The translations under genes and the position numbers were made by a program. A DNA stretch of 64,000 nucleotides from Enterobacter sp. ENT03. Its GTDB lineage: Bacteria > Pseudomonadota > Gammaproteobacteria > Enterobacterales > Enterobacteriaceae. This document shows, piece by piece, positions 8,719 to 18,594 of this stretch. The stretch is from NCBI RefSeq assembly GCF_019218745.1, contig NZ_JAHUXA010000001.1:248001-312000 (forward strand), in the 5' to 3' direction. The notes below the pieces were generated by a model. The model saw nothing but the letters and a program-made list of their open reading frames with translations. It was not told where the DNA came from and did not search any database. The number at the start of each line of letters is the position of its first letter. The first letter of the stretch is position 1.

Positions 8719-8855
8719 GTATTCCCCTTGTTAAAGACGTTCCATTTGCGCCTAAGTTTACCCTGTCATATTCATTTTCGCCTGTTCTTTAGAGGCGGTA
8801 TGATGAGGAGTAAGCCATAATCCCCTGACACCCGCCCCAATAAGGAGAGGTATTA

Positions 8856-9524
8856 ATGTCTACCCCGCGTCAAATTCTTGCTGCAATTTTCGATATGGAT
8901 GGATTACTCATCGACTCAGAACCGCTCTGGGATCGTGCTGAACTGGAGGTCATGGCAAGTCTGGGCGTGGATATTACTCGCCGCAATGAACTGCCCGATA
9001 CGCTCGGTCTGCGCATTGATATGGTGGTGGATCTTTGGTACGCCCAGCAGCCGTGGAGCGGCCCGGATCGTCATGAGGTCACGCAGCGTATTATTTCCCG
9101 CGCCGTGGCGCTGGTGGAAGAAGAACGCCCGTTGCTACCGGGGGTGCGTGAAGCGCTGGCGCTCTGTAAGGCGCAAGGACTGAAAGTGGGTCTGGCGTCG
9201 GCCTCGCCGCTGCATATGCTGGAAAAAGTGCTCGCCCTCTTTGAGCTGACCGACAGCTTTGATGCCCTCGCCTCCGCCGGTACGCTGGCGTACAGCAAAC
9301 CGCATCCGCAGGTCTATCTGGATTGCGCCGCGAAGCTGGGCGTCGATCCGCTCACGTGCGTGGCGCTTGAAGACTCGGTCAACGGCATGATTGCGTCGAA
9401 GGCCGCGCGTATGCGCTCAATTGTCGTACCGGAAGAAGAAAATCAGCAGGATCCGCGTTATGCGCTTGCCGATGTGAAGCTGACCTCACTGGCTGAGCTG
9501 ACCGTCTCGCACCTGCGCGGTTAA
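8856..9524 (+). CDS. hxpB: Hexitol phosphatase B (HAD family)
   Basis: 222 residues of the haloacid-dehalogenase superfamily (yniC in older nomenclature). HAD motif I is FDMDGLLIDSE (about 12-22) with nucleophile and acid/base Asp, motif II is VGLASASP, the motif III lysine lies in YSKPHPQVYL, and motif IV is ALEDSVNG. An inserted helical cap makes it a beta-phosphoglucomutase-like phosphatase. The E. coli enzyme dephosphorylates 2-deoxyglucose 6-phosphate, mannitol 1-phosphate and sorbitol 6-phosphate. GGAGAGG lies before the ATG. It is monocistronic. Confidence 0.95.
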   Translation: MSTPRQILAAIFDMDGLLIDSEPLWDRAELEVMASLGVDITRRNELPDTLGLRIDMVVDLWYAQQPWSGPDRHEVTQRIISRAVALVEEERPLLPGVREALALCKAQGLKVGLASASPLHMLEKVLALFELTDSFDALASAGTLAYSKPHPQVYLDCAAKLGVDPLTCVALEDSVNGMIASKAARMRSIVVPEEENQQDPRYALADVKLTSLAELTVSHLRG

Positions 9525-9572
9525 ACGTATTGCGGGTAGCAGACGCCGTTCTGTTACCCGCGTCAATTATAT

Positions 9573-9587
9573 TGAAACATCATTTCA
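9573..9587. promoter_or_regulatory. Candidate KdgR operator
   Basis: TGAAA-CATCA-TTTCA is a perfect 5-bp inverted repeat with a 5-nt centre. It agrees with the KdgR-type consensus (TGAAAC...GTTTCA) found before pectin, hexuronate and ketodeoxygluconate genes in enterics. It lies 87 bp upstream of the kduD-like start, a sensible operator position. Confidence 0.65.
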
Positions 9588-9673
9588 CTTTAATTTGTTT
9601 TTCAGATCCCTTCCTTCTATGCTCATCACAATCAGGCGCGTCTGCCTGCGTCATCAGCACAATTGAGGTGAAT

Positions 9674-10435
9674 ATGATACGGGAAGCTTTCAGTTTACGC
9701 GGTAAAGTTGCCATCGTGACCGGCTGTGACACAGGGCTGGGACAAGGTATGAGCCTTGGGCTTGCGGAGGCAGGCTGCGACATTGTCGGTATCAATCGCA
9801 AATACCCGCACGATACCGAACAAAAGGTCATCGCGCTCGGGCGACGTTTTACGGCGATCCAGGCCGACCTTAGCCAGCAATCCTCCTACGACACGCTGGT
9901 GCAGGAGGCCGTCAGCCGCATGGGGCGCGTTGATATTCTGATCAATAACGCGGGCACTATTCGTCGGGCGGATGCGCTGGAATTTAGCGAACAGGACTGG
10001 GATGACGTCCTTAACCTTAACCTGAAAGCCACCTTCTTTCTCTGCCAGGCGGTAGCAAGACAATTTATTGCCCAGGGCGGCGGCGGAAAAATCATTAATA
10101 TTGCCTCCATGCTCTCTTTTCAGGGCGGCATTCGCGTCCCCTCCTATACCGCCTCAAAGAGTGGTGTGCTCGGCCTCACCCGCCTGCTGGCAAACGAATG
10201 GGCCACGCACGGAATTAACGTCAATGCCATCGCGCCGGGTTATATGGCGACGAACAATACGCAGCAATTACGGGAAGATGCGCAGCGCAATGACGAGATC
10301 CTCAGCCGCATCCCCGCCGCCCGCTGGGGGACACCTGACGATCTGAAAGGCCCGGCAGTTTTTCTCGCCTCCAGCGCTGCGGATTATGTCAACGGCTACA
10401 CGCTGGCAGTGGACGGCGGCTGGCTGGCGCGTTAA
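9674..10435 (+). CDS. kduD: 2-dehydro-3-deoxy-D-gluconate 5-dehydrogenase-like SDR
   Basis: 253-residue short-chain dehydrogenase with an NAD-binding TGCDTGLGQGM motif (about 17-27), NNAG, and the catalytic Ser/Tyr/Lys set (SMLSFQGG..., YTASKSG). Segments ALEFSEQDWDDV, GGIRVPSYTASKSG and NAIAPGYMATNNTQQLR are nearly identical to E. coli KduD. KduD interconverts 3-deoxy-D-glycero-2,5-hexodiulosonate and 2-keto-3-deoxygluconate in unsaturated-uronate breakdown. Its usual partner kduI is absent here, so this may be a second copy. GAGGTG precedes this ATG; the longer upstream reading frame has no ribosome-binding site and would disrupt the operator region. Confidence 0.85.
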   Translation: MIREAFSLRGKVAIVTGCDTGLGQGMSLGLAEAGCDIVGINRKYPHDTEQKVIALGRRFTAIQADLSQQSSYDTLVQEAVSRMGRVDILINNAGTIRRADALEFSEQDWDDVLNLNLKATFFLCQAVARQFIAQGGGGKIINIASMLSFQGGIRVPSYTASKSGVLGLTRLLANEWATHGINVNAIAPGYMATNNTQQLREDAQRNDEILSRIPAARWGTPDDLKGPAVFLASSAADYVNGYTLAVDGGWLAR

Positions 10436-10480
10436 GTCGCGTTTTGAGATAAACAGTTACACCGTCACCTCTTCCGCCTA

Positions 10481-10496
10481 CTGTATAAAAACCCTA
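10481..10496. promoter_or_regulatory. Weak second LexA box before ydjM
   Basis: CTGTATAAAAACCCTA has a perfect CTGT left half and a degenerate right half. A weak upstream LexA box of this form is known before E. coli ydjM. Confidence 0.55.
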
Positions 10497-10498
10497 TA

Positions 10499-10514
10499 CT
10501 GTATACTTCGACAG
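10499..10514. promoter_or_regulatory. LexA box of ydjM
   Basis: CTGTATACTTCGACAG fits the CTG-N10-CAG SOS box, with flanking TA and TT as in TACTGT...ACAGTT. It ends 16 bp before the ydjM ATG, where LexA would cover the promoter or start. Confidence 0.9.
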
Positions 10515-10530
10515 TTTAGTGAGTGCAATC

Positions 10531-11121
10531 ATGACGGCGGAAGGCCACCTTCTTTTTTCGATAGCCTGCGCGGTGTTTGCCAAAAACGCCGAGCTGACGC
10601 CTGTGCTTGCGCAGGGGGACTGGTGGCATATTGTCCCGTCGGCCATTCTCACCTGTCTGCTGCCGGATATTGACCACCCGAAATCATTCCTCGGCCAGCG
10701 TCTGAAATGGATCTCCAAACCCATTGCCCGGGCCTTCGGGCATCGCGGCTTTACGCACAGTCTGCTGGCGGTGTTTATTGCCCTGACGCTGTTTATGCTG
10801 AAAGTACCCGACAGCTGGCTGGTGCCCGCCGATGCCTTACAGGGGCTGGTGCTCGGCTATCTGAGTCATATCCTCGCCGATATGCTGACCCCTGCGGGCG
10901 TGCCGTTGCTGTGGCCCTGCCGCTGGCGGTTCCGCCTGCCGATCCTGATGCCGCAAAAAGGCAATCAACTGGAGCGCGTGCTCTGCATGGCGCTGTTCAC
11001 CTGGGCGGTATTTATGCCGCAAACCATGACCGAAAACAGTGCCGTGCGCTGGTCATCCCAGATGATCAACACCCTGCAAATGGAATACAATCGCTTAATC
11101 CATGAACAGTTCGGTCAATAA
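10531..11121 (+). CDS. ydjM: SOS-regulated inner-membrane metal-dependent hydrolase family protein
   Basis: 196 residues of the YdjM/DUF457 family, annotated as predicted membrane-bound metal-dependent hydrolases. Conserved polar motifs are LPDIDHPKSFLG (about 44-55), HRGFTHS (about 71-77) and LSHILADMLTPAG; hydrophobic segments lie between them, so the acidic and histidine residues may bind metal at the membrane. Length and sequence match E. coli YdjM. The ATG at 10531 matches the homologue; an upstream GTG would add four residues inside the LexA region. Two LexA boxes precede it, predicting induction by DNA damage. The biochemical role is unknown. Confidence 0.92.
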   Translation: MTAEGHLLFSIACAVFAKNAELTPVLAQGDWWHIVPSAILTCLLPDIDHPKSFLGQRLKWISKPIARAFGHRGFTHSLLAVFIALTLFMLKVPDSWLVPADALQGLVLGYLSHILADMLTPAGVPLLWPCRWRFRLPILMPQKGNQLERVLCMALFTWAVFMPQTMTENSAVRWSSQMINTLQMEYNRLIHEQFGQ

Positions 11122-11136
11122 TCCGGCAATAAAGGG

Positions 11137-11169
11137 CATTTGAATATAATCCATTCCATTTGGATATAA
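11137..11169. repeat. 20-bp-period direct repeat upstream of tcyP
   Basis: CATTTGAATATAA (11137-11149) is repeated as CATTTGGATATAA (11157-11169), 12 of 13 bases identical and exactly 20 bp apart, about two helical turns. It lies 87 bp before the tcyP start. A regulator such as CysB, known to activate cystine uptake genes, is a candidate; this is inference. Confidence 0.55.
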
Positions 11170-11255
11170 GCGTCACATCACACTTCTGCTACTCTTCCGC
11201 CAACAAGTAAGGCGTTCTGCCGCCTGTCATAAAAAATCAGCTCAGGAGATTGGGG

Positions 11256-12647
11256 ATGAATTTTCCATTAATCGCGAACATCGTGGTGTTCGTGGCTTTG
11301 CTGTTCCTGCTGGCGCAAACCCGCCACAAACAGTGGAGCCTCGCGAAAAAAGTACTGGTCGGTCTGGTGATCGGCGTGGTGTTTGGCTTTGCGCTGCAGG
11401 CCATTTACGGGTCCGATAACCCGGTACTGAAAGACTCTGTTCAGTGGTTCAACATTGTCGGCAACGGCTACGTTCAACTGCTGCAGATGATCGTCATGCC
11501 GCTGGTCTTTGCTTCTATTCTCAGTGCCGTGGCGCGTCTGCACAACGCCTCGCAGCTGGGTAAAATCAGCTTCCTGACCATCGGCACCCTGCTGTTTACC
11601 ACGCTGATTTCAGCGCTGGTGGGCGTGCTGGTCACCAACCTGTTTGGTCTGACCGCCGAAGGCCTGGTCCAGGGCACTGCGGAAAGTGCGCGCCTCGCGG
11701 CTATCCAGACGAACTATGCCGGTAAAGTGGCGGATCTGACCGTGCCGCAGCTGCTGCTGTCGTTCGTGCCGAAAAATCCGTTTGCCGATCTGACCGGTGC
11801 CAGCCCGACCTCAATCATCAGCGTGGTGATCTTTGCCGCTTTCCTCGGTGTGGCTGCGCTGAAACTGCTGAAAGATGATGCGCCGAAAGGCCAGCGCGTG
11901 CTGACCGCCATCGATACCCTGCAAAGCTGGGTCATGAAGCTGGTGCGTCTGGTGATGCAGTTGACGCCGTACGGCGTGCTGGCGCTGATGACCAAAGTGG
12001 TGGCGGGTTCCAACCTGCAGGACATCATCAAGCTCGGCAGCTTCGTTGTGGCCTCTTACCTGGGACTGGCGATCATGTTCGTGGTGCACGGCATCCTGCT
12101 GGGCGCAAACGGCATCAGCCCGCTGAAATATTTCCGTAAAGTGTGGCCGGTGCTGACCTTTGCCTTCACCAGCCGCTCCAGCGCCGCGTCGATTCCGCTG
12201 AACGTGGAAGCGCAAACCCGTCGCCTGGGCGTGCCGGAATCCATTGCCAGCTTCGCCGCCTCGTTTGGTGCCACTATTGGTCAGAACGGCTGCGCAGGTC
12301 TGTATCCGGCAATGCTGGCGGTAATGGTTGCGCCGACGGTGGGGATTAACCCGCTGGATCCGGTGTGGATCGCCACCCTGGTGGGTATTGTGACCCTCAG
12401 CTCGGCGGGTGTGGCCGGTGTGGGTGGCGGTGCAACCTTCGCTGCGCTGATCGTGCTGCCTGCGATGGGGCTGCCGGTCACGCTGGTTGCGCTGCTGATC
12501 TCCGTTGAGCCGCTGATCGACATGGGTCGTACGGCGCTGAACGTCAGCGGATCAATGACCGCCGGTACGCTGACCAGCCAGTGGCTGAAGCAGACCGACA
12601 AAACTATTCTGGACAGTGACGACAACGCCGAACTGGCGCATCGTTAA
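11256..12647 (+). CDS. tcyP: L-cystine:H+/Na+ symporter
   Basis: 463-residue member of the dicarboxylate/amino acid:cation symporter family (E. coli YdjN/TcyP), which imports cystine and supports sulfur supply. Hydrophobic helices run through the protein. The re-entrant substrate-site motifs [12 protein letters not shown] and [16 protein letters not shown], and the conserved [11 protein letters not shown], are all present. The ATG at 11256 follows CAGGAG and matches the homologue; the TTG two codons earlier is unlikely. A direct repeat upstream may be a regulator site. A REP palindrome follows the stop. Confidence 0.96.
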   Translation: MNFPLIANIVVFVALLFLLAQTRHKQWSLAKKVLVGLVIGVVFGFALQAIYGSDNPVLKDSVQWFNIVGNGYVQLLQMIVMPLVFASILSAVARLHNASQLGKISFLTIGTLLFTTLISALVGVLVTNLFGLTAEGLVQGTAESARLAAIQTNYAGKVADLTVPQLLLSFVPKNPFADLTGASPTSIISVVIFAAFLGVAALKLLKDDAPKGQRVLTAIDTLQSWVMKLVRLVMQLTPYGVLALMTKVVAGSNLQDIIKLGSFVVASYLGLAIMFVVHGILLGANGISPLKYFRKVWPVLTFAFTSRSSAASIPLNVEAQTRRLGVPESIASFAASFGATIGQNGCAGLYPAMLAVMVAPTVGINPLDPVWIATLVGIVTLSSAGVAGVGGGATFAALIVLPAMGLPVTLVALLISVEPLIDMGRTALNVSGSMTAGTLTSQWLKQTDKTILDSDDNAELAHR

Positions 12648-12656
12648 GCTCTGATC

Positions 12657-12683
12657 GCCCGGCGGCAACGTAGTCTGCCGGGC
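12657..12683. repeat. REP palindrome after tcyP
   Basis: GCCCGGCGGCA ... TGCCGGGC, a REP-type imperfect palindrome between convergent tcyP and cedA. Confidence 0.75.
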
Positions 12684-12706
12684 GTGCTCTTCCCGCCCGG
12701 ACGCTT

Positions 12707-12952
12707 TCAATCCTGCTCCACTTCCCCTTCCTGTCGCATCTGTTCAGCCCAGCGCTGGGCGGCGGCCGGCTCGCTGAAGACCGGTGAACGACAAAAACGC
12801 TCAGCGATCAGCACAAAAGCAACGTATTTCCCGCGGCGCAGCAGCCAGACATCGCGAAAACCATCGACCTTAGAGGCATGGTCAGGCGGGGCAGGCTCGA
12901 CGCGTGGCACATAGCTGATAACTCGACGATTTTGTTGACGCAATGATTTCAT
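12707..12952 (-). CDS. cedA: Cell division modulator CedA
   Basis: 81 residues matching E. coli CedA: QQNRRVISYVPRVEPAPPDHA, then FRDVWLLRRGKYVAFVL, then QRWAEQMRQEGEV. CedA was described as restoring division in dnaA(cos) over-replication mutants and binds DNA; later work links it to RNA polymerase. It is small, basic and cytoplasmic. The frame stays open upstream, but the methionine at 12952 (MKSLRQQNRR) matches the homologue's start and the upstream part has no family similarity. It is divergent from katE, as in K-12. Confidence 0.88.
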   Translation of the reverse strand: MKSLRQQNRRVISYVPRVEPAPPDHASKVDGFRDVWLLRRGKYVAFVLIAERFCRSPVFSEPAAAQRWAEQMRQEGEVEQD

Positions 12953-13180
12953 AAGCCAGGATTCACTAAGTACAAATTCCACAAACAGGCAATTCCCATC
13001 ATAGCCGAAACTGCCCCTGCTCGTCGCGCCTCGCCTTTTTTCCGCCGCCGCCCGGCTCATTTTTGTCAGTAACACGCTACGGTGAAAAGTCGTGTGCTGT
13101 TCTATAGTTAGAGTGAATTTGACGTAAAAACGGCCAGTTTCAATGCCATGACCCCGCAGCGAAAACAGGAGATTTGTTCA

Positions 13181-15439
13181 ATGTCGCACTCTGATAGTCA
13201 CCCCAAAAATCATCATGCCCCGGTCCACGATGACCGCGCCGCCCGCCCAGGCCTGGACTCTCTGGCCCCGGAAGATAATTCCCATCAGGCGGATCCCGTA
13301 CCTACGCCGCCCGGCGCGCAACCTACCGCCCCTGGCAGCCTGAAAGCACCGGATACCTCTAACGAAAAACTCAAGGCGCTTGAAAGCTTCCGTAAGGGCG
13401 GCGAGAATTTTCCGCTGACCACCAACCAGGGCGTGCGCATTGCCAATGACCAGAATTCCCTGCGTGCCGGTCAGCGCGGTCCGACGCTGCTGGAAGATTT
13501 TATCCTGCGCGAGAAGATCACCCACTTTGACCATGAGCGCATTCCCGAGCGTATCGTCCACGCCCGTGGCTCTGCGGCGCACGGCTATTTTCAGCCCTAT
13601 CGCGCATTGAGCGACATTACCAAAGCCAGCTTCCTTGCCGATCCCGATAAAATTACCCCGGTCTTTGTCCGCTTCTCTACCGTACAGGGCGGCGCAGGAT
13701 CGGCAGACACCGTGCGCGACATCCGCGGCTTTGCCACCAAGTTTTATACCGACGAGGGGATTTTCGATCTGGTCGGCAATAACACGCCGGTGTTTTTTAT
13801 TCAGGACGCGCATAAATTCCCGGACTTTGTGCATGCGGTAAAACCCGAACCGCACTGGGCGATCCCGCAGGGGCAAAGCGCCCACGATACCTTCTGGGAT
13901 TATGTGTCGCTGCAACCGGAAACTCTGCACAACGTGATGTGGGCGATGTCGGATCGCGGTATTCCGCGCAGCTACCGCACCATGGAAGGCTTCGGGATCC
14001 ATACCTTCCGGATGATTAACGCGGAAGGCAAAGCGACCTTTGTGCGCTTCCACTGGAAACCGCTGGCGGGTAAAGCCTCGATGGTGTGGGACGAAGCGCA
14101 AAAGTTGACCGGCCGCGATCCGGATTTCCATCGCCGCGAGCTGTGGGAAGCCATCGAAGCCGGGGATTTCCCGGAATACGAACTGGGACTCCAGTTGATT
14201 GCGGAAGAAGATGAGTTCAAATTTGATTTTGACCTGCTCGATCCTACTAAGCTGATCCCGGAGGAGCTGGTGCCGGTACAGCGCGTCGGCAAAATGGTGC
14301 TTAACCGTAACCCGGATAATTTCTTCAGCGAAAACGAACAGGTGGCGTTCCATCCTGGACACATTGTGCCGGGGCTTGATTTCACCAATGATCCCCTGTT
14401 ACAAGGGCGACTGTTCTCCTACACCGACACGCAGATCAGCCGTCTCGGTGGGCCAAACTTCCACGAAATCCCGATTAACCGCCCGACCTGCCCGTATCAC
14501 AATTTCCAGCGCGATGGCATGCACCGCATGGACATCGACACCAATCCGGCGAACTACGAGCCAAACTCGATTAACGACAACTGGCCGCGTGAAACGCCGC
14601 CTGCGCCGCAGCGCGGGGGATTTGAGTCGCATCAGGAGCGCGTCGAAGGTCATAAAATTCGCGAGCGCAGCCCCTCCTTTGGCGAATATTACGCGCATCC
14701 GCGCCTATTCTGGCAGAGCCAGACGCCGTTTGAGCAGCAGCATATTATCGACGCCTTCAGCTTTGAGCTGGGCAAAGTGGCGCGTGCTTATATCCGCGAG
14801 CGGGTAGTAGACCAGCTGGCGCATATCGACATCACCCTGGCGCAGGCGGTCGCACACCATCTCGGCATCACGCTGACCGACGATCAACGCAATATTGCGC
14901 CGCCGCAGGATGTCAGCGGCCTGAAAAAAGATCCGTCTCTTAGCCTGTATGCCATTCCAGATGGCACGCTGAAAGGCCGCGTGGTGGCGGTGCTGCTGAA
15001 TGACACCGTCTCCGCCAGCCAGCTGTATACCCTGTTGCAGGGCTTAAAGGCGAAAGGCGTGCACGCGAAGCTGCTCTATTCGCGCATGGGCGAAGTGACG
15101 GCCGACGATGGTTCGCAGGTGCCGATCGCCGCCACCTTTGCTGGTTCACCGTCGCTGACCGTAGATGGCGTCCTGGTGCCCGGCGGAAATCCAGCCAGTC
15201 TGCTGGATAATGGCGATGCCAGTTATTATCTGCTGGAAGCCTATAAACACCTGAAGCCGATTGCGCTGGCCGGCGATGCGCGGGCGTTTAAAGCAGTGCT
15301 GAAAGTGGATGCGCAGGGTGAGGAAGGCATTACAGAAGGTGACAGTGTCACGCAAGCATGGATGGATGATTTCCTGCTGCAACTGGCGGGGCACCGCGTC
15401 TGGGCGCGATCAAGTAAAATCAGCAAGATCCCGGCGTAG
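13181..15439 (+). CDS. katE: Monofunctional catalase HPII
   Basis: 752 residues, the large-subunit catalase type. The active-site His is in [12 protein letters not shown] (His127, equivalent to E. coli His128), and the haem-ligand Tyr is in the RLFSYTDTQ region near residue 414. The C-terminal 150 residues form the flavodoxin/GATase-like domain typical of HPII. It destroys hydrogen peroxide in the stationary-phase cytoplasm. The start MSHSDSH follows AGGAG at proper spacing and matches the homologue, in preference to the ATG at 13148. CTATAGT at 13102-13108 resembles a sigma-S -10 element, fitting known RpoS control. A BIME follows. Confidence 0.97.
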   Translation: MSHSDSHPKNHHAPVHDDRAARPGLDSLAPEDNSHQADPVPTPPGAQPTAPGSLKAPDTSNEKLKALESFRKGGENFPLTTNQGVRIANDQNSLRAGQRGPTLLEDFILREKITHFDHERIPERIVHARGSAAHGYFQPYRALSDITKASFLADPDKITPVFVRFSTVQGGAGSADTVRDIRGFATKFYTDEGIFDLVGNNTPVFFIQDAHKFPDFVHAVKPEPHWAIPQGQSAHDTFWDYVSLQPETLHNVMWAMSDRGIPRSYRTMEGFGIHTFRMINAEGKATFVRFHWKPLAGKASMVWDEAQKLTGRDPDFHRRELWEAIEAGDFPEYELGLQLIAEEDEFKFDFDLLDPTKLIPEELVPVQRVGKMVLNRNPDNFFSENEQVAFHPGHIVPGLDFTNDPLLQGRLFSYTDTQISRLGGPNFHEIPINRPTCPYHNFQRDGMHRMDIDTNPANYEPNSINDNWPRETPPAPQRGGFESHQERVEGHKIRERSPSFGEYYAHPRLFWQSQTPFEQQHIIDAFSFELGKVARAYIRERVVDQLAHIDITLAQAVAHHLGITLTDDQRNIAPPQDVSGLKKDPSLSLYAIPDGTLKGRVVAVLLNDTVSASQLYTLLQGLKAKGVHAKLLYSRMGEVTADDGSQVPIAATFAGSPSLTVDGVLVPGGNPASLLDNGDASYYLLEAYKHLKPIALAGDARAFKAVLKVDAQGEEGITEGDSVTQAWMDDFLLQLAGHRVWARSSKISKIPA

Positions 15440-15451
15440 TTGAAAGAAGAT

Positions 15452-15569
15452 GCCGGGTGGCGCTGACGCTTACCCGGCCTGCGATACCGGACCTGAGGGC
15501 GCTGGCGCTTACCCGACCTGATTCGCTTCGTAACGTACTGTAGGCCCGGCAAGCAACGCGCCGCCGGGC
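15452..15569. repeat. BIME: paired REP palindromes between katE and chbG
   Basis: One REP (15452-15478, GCCGGGT...ACCCGGC) and a second in the other orientation (15544-15569, GCCCGGC...GCCGGGC) flank a degenerate copy near 15488-15515. This is a mosaic REP cluster between convergent genes. Confidence 0.8.
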
Positions 15570-15577
15570 ATCACCTG

Positions 15578-16339
15578 TTATGGCAAATCCCACCACGAGC
15601 CCAGCCGATACCCCCGCTCCGCTATCGCATCTTTCAGCGAGGGCGAGGTCAGCACCTCCAGCTCTTTCAGCCGTGGCCAGCAATAACTGCTGGCAAGCAG
15701 CGTATTATCAATAAACGCCGGATGGCTCATTATCTCCAGCGACTGTTCGCCACGGGCAGTGGACGCATCAAGCACCGACAGAAACAGCGCGTCAGAAATA
15801 TCATTCCCGTAAAAGCCGCTGGAATAGCCGTCGCTGCTGCGCACCGCGCCGGGCGTCAGGTCATGCAGCTTCGCCACCTCGCGGTCGATGCGAAGCCCGA
15901 CGCCCTTCTCAGCCGCAAAGGCCGCCACCCGCGGGAAAATCTGCGGCAGCATATGCACATGATGATGGCTGTCGATATGCGTCGGCTGGCATCCAAAACA
16001 GTCGACAAAGCGCTGATACTGACACGCCAGCTCCTGCTCAATCTCCGCCAGCGGCAATTCGCCCTGCTCCGCCAACTCCCACAGCCATTTCCCCAGCTCA
16101 CCGTTGCGCGTCAGTCCCGGCATCGGGCTTAACGGCGTGCCAAGCGTCAGCACAAAGTGCATACCGACCGCAAGTTCAGGCAGCGAGCGGCTGAGCGCTG
16201 CCGCATGCTCCACCGCCGGCGCGTTCATCATCGCTGTGGTTGACGTCACCACGCCGTTGATACACGCCTCCGCAATGCCGTAGTTTTGCGCCCTGCACAG
16301 TCCAAAATCATCGGCATTGACGATCAATAACCGTTCCAT
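15578..16339 (-). CDS. chbG: Chitooligosaccharide deacetylase
   Basis: 253 residues of the YdjC family. It removes an acetyl group from chitobiose or chitotriose 6-phosphate, a step needed for ChbF action and for ChbR induction. Metal-ligand motifs are NADDFGL (about 8-14) and [13 protein letters not shown] (about 121-133), with GMHFVLTLG between them. It is the last gene of chbBCARFG, and its ATG begins 3 nt after the chbF stop, indicating co-translation. It is cytoplasmic. The closest family members agree over the whole length. Confidence 0.95.
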   Translation of the reverse strand: MERLLIVNADDFGLCRAQNYGIAEACINGVVTSTTAMMNAPAVEHAAALSRSLPELAVGMHFVLTLGTPLSPMPGLTRNGELGKWLWELAEQGELPLAEIEQELACQYQRFVDCFGCQPTHIDSHHHVHMLPQIFPRVAAFAAEKGVGLRIDREVAKLHDLTPGAVRSSDGYSSGFYGNDISDALFLSVLDASTARGEQSLEIMSHPAFIDNTLLASSYCWPRLKELEVLTSPSLKDAIAERGYRLGSWWDLP

Positions 16340-16342
16340 AGG

Positions 16343-17695
16343 TCACCCCTTAGCGTTAAAACCGTCGATGGTTTTCGCGAAGCGCGGCAGCCATTTCTGG
16401 TGCGCCAGCAGCAGTTCACGGGCGAGGATTTCTGCGTCTTTGTCGGAGTGGATCAGCGGGCTTAAATTTAACGCCAGCAATACATCGTTAAACTCGCCGC
16501 TTAATGCCGCCTGGCTGGCCGCAATTTCGAAGCCTTTAATGGTATGGATCAAGCCCATAACCTTGTCATCGAAATGCGTCACGCGCGGGTGCGGCGTCGC
16601 GCCGTCACGCCCGAGGATGCAGGTCATCTCTACCGCCCAGTCCGCGGGGATGTTATCGATATGCCCGTGATGGGGCACGTTAACGTAATGCTCCGCCTGC
16701 TTGTCGTTGTAAATGGCGTTGATGACTTCGCAGGCCGCATCGGAATAGTACGCCCCGCCGCGCTGCTCCAGCTCTTTCGGCTTCACTGCCAGCGCCGGAT
16801 CTTTATACAGCTCAAACAGCTGCCTCTCGACCTTCTGCACCACCTGCGCCCTCACGCCGCCTTTGTAGAATTCACCCATCTCGATGGCCAGCATCTCTTT
16901 TTGCTTGAAGTAGTACAGCAGATAGGAGCATGGCAGGAGATTGAGTGCGCGGATCAGCCCTTCGCTGAACGGCAGATCGAAAATGTTCTTCACCGAGTTC
17001 GCCGTCAGCCTGCCGGAGGCCACGCCGTCCAGCAGCTCCGCAAAGCGCGACTCGCCGTTAACCAGCACATCCTTGATGAACACCATATGATTGAGGCCGA
17101 ACAGATCGATACCCAGCTCATCGTCATCGGTGAGGCTCAGCACATCGCGAATAAACATCTTCATGCCGATGGGGATGTTGCACACGCCGATAAAACGTTT
17201 AAAGCCGGTATGACGATACACCGCCTCCGTCACCATGCCTGCCGGATTGGTGAAGTTGATCACCCAGGCGTCGGGGCAGATCGCTTCCACATCGCGGATG
17301 ATGTCAAAAATCACCGGAATGGTACGCAGCCCTTTAAACAGGCCGCCTGCGCCGTTGGTTTCCTGACCGAGATAGCCGTGGCTTAACGGAATACGCTCGT
17401 CCATTTCGCGCGCCTGCAACTGACCGACGCGCAACTGGGTAGTAACAAAACTCGCGCCCTGCAGTGCCGCACGGCGATCGAGGGTTTTGTGCAGCGTCAT
17501 TGGCACACCGGCTTTCTGGATCATGCGCTGGCACAGATCAAAAATAATATTTAGCTTTTCCTGTCCGTCTTCTACATCCACCAGCCATAATTCGTCGATC
17601 GGCAGTTCGTGATAGCGTTTAATAAAACCATCAACCAGTTCCGGCGTATAGCTGCTGCCGCCACCAATGGTGACGACCTTCAGTTTTTTATTCAT
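16343..17695 (-). CDS. chbF: 6-phospho-chitobiase (GH4)
   Basis: 450 residues, glycoside hydrolase family 4, using NAD+ and a divalent metal to hydrolyse phosphorylated, mono-deacetylated chitobiose. The NAD-binding GGGSSYTPELV is at the N-terminus, NFTNPAGMVTEA and the GVCNIPIGMK metal Cys region follow, and FGLNHMVF gives further substrate contacts. The methionine at 17695 (MNKKLKV) follows CAGAGAGAG and matches the homologue; the longer frame adds six unsupported residues. It lies between chbR and chbG. Confidence 0.96.
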   Translation of the reverse strand: MNKKLKVVTIGGGSSYTPELVDGFIKRYHELPIDELWLVDVEDGQEKLNIIFDLCQRMIQKAGVPMTLHKTLDRRAALQGASFVTTQLRVGQLQAREMDERIPLSHGYLGQETNGAGGLFKGLRTIPVIFDIIRDVEAICPDAWVINFTNPAGMVTEAVYRHTGFKRFIGVCNIPIGMKMFIRDVLSLTDDDELGIDLFGLNHMVFIKDVLVNGESRFAELLDGVASGRLTANSVKNIFDLPFSEGLIRALNLLPCSYLLYYFKQKEMLAIEMGEFYKGGVRAQVVQKVERQLFELYKDPALAVKPKELEQRGGAYYSDAACEVINAIYNDKQAEHYVNVPHHGHIDNIPADWAVEMTCILGRDGATPHPRVTHFDDKVMGLIHTIKGFEIAASQAALSGEFNDVLLALNLSPLIHSDKDAEILARELLLAHQKWLPRFAKTIDGFNAKG

Positions 17696-17739
17696 AACAT
17701 CTCTCTCTGGCACTGCCCAATATGAATGGCGTGCATTAA

Positions 17740-18579
17740 TCAGTTAATAACGGTGAGGTGTTTCCGGTAACTGCCTGGCGTAAAGGACGTTACTTTCTTG
17801 AACGTCTTAATAAATAAACCGGGACTGCTGTAACCGGACTCATAAGCAATATCAGTGACGGAGTAATTGGTGATTTCCAGCTGCTTCTTGGCAAAATTAA
17901 TGCGGATCTCATTGATGATCTGCATCGGTGTTTTACTGTAATAGCGCTGGGTGGCGCGCGTTAAATACTCTTGCGTCTTACCGGATAATTTCACCATATT
18001 TTCCAGCGCATTTTCGCCAAATTGCATTTTGTCGTGCATCTCTTCCACGGTAGTTTTCAGCCACTGCGGAATATCCCCCTGCACCACCTCTTCCCGGTGA
18101 TGACGAAGCCGGTTGACGATATAAAAGGTCACCACTTCGATAAACTCATTGAATTCGTTATCGCGAAAATTAAGCGAGGCGATCACCGATTCAATCCAGG
18201 TGAGAAAGGCACTTTTCACGTGATAGACCTGCGACGCGACAAAGCAGAACGGCAGCAGCGGCAAATAGTGCTCTTCAAAAAACTGCCTGCTGACGCCGAC
18301 GTTGAGAATGCGCGTCGCGCCGAATTCATAGAAGCTTTGATGGTGCGATCCCATCGGGATAAACACAAAGTCGCCCCGCTCCAGCAGTACGCGTTTGCCG
18401 TTGATCTCCTGATAGTAGCGACCGGTCAGCACGATGGTGAATTCGTAATAGTCGTGCTGGTGCAGCCCGCTGATGCTCTCCACTTTGTTATAGATGAAGA
18501 CGTGAAAATTCCGGCCATTGAACAGCTGCTGTTCCCGTGCGGTTTTGATTTCCATCGCGTTCACCTGTGGCTGCATCAT
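17740..18579 (-). CDS. chbR: AraC-family regulator of chitobiose use
   Basis: 279 residues. The N-terminal cupin sensor includes [15 protein letters not shown] (about 39-53), and the C-terminal double helix-turn-helix ends with [22 protein letters not shown], the AraC signature. In E. coli it represses chb without substrate and activates it, with CRP, when phosphorylated mono-deacetylated chitobiose is present. It sits inside the operon it controls, 15 nt after chbA, as in K-12. Confidence 0.96.
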   Translation of the reverse strand: MMQPQVNAMEIKTAREQQLFNGRNFHVFIYNKVESISGLHQHDYYEFTIVLTGRYYQEINGKRVLLERGDFVFIPMGSHHQSFYEFGATRILNVGVSRQFFEEHYLPLLPFCFVASQVYHVKSAFLTWIESVIASLNFRDNEFNEFIEVVTFYIVNRLRHHREEVVQGDIPQWLKTTVEEMHDKMQFGENALENMVKLSGKTQEYLTRATQRYYSKTPMQIINEIRINFAKKQLEITNYSVTDIAYESGYSSPGLFIKTFKKVTSFTPGSYRKHLTVIN

Positions 18580-18594
18580 GGGGTAGCTCCTCTT

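Noticed and set aside
13178-14362. 394-codon minus-strand frame opposite katE
   Set aside because: It mirrors katE codon structure, with no motif and no ribosome site.
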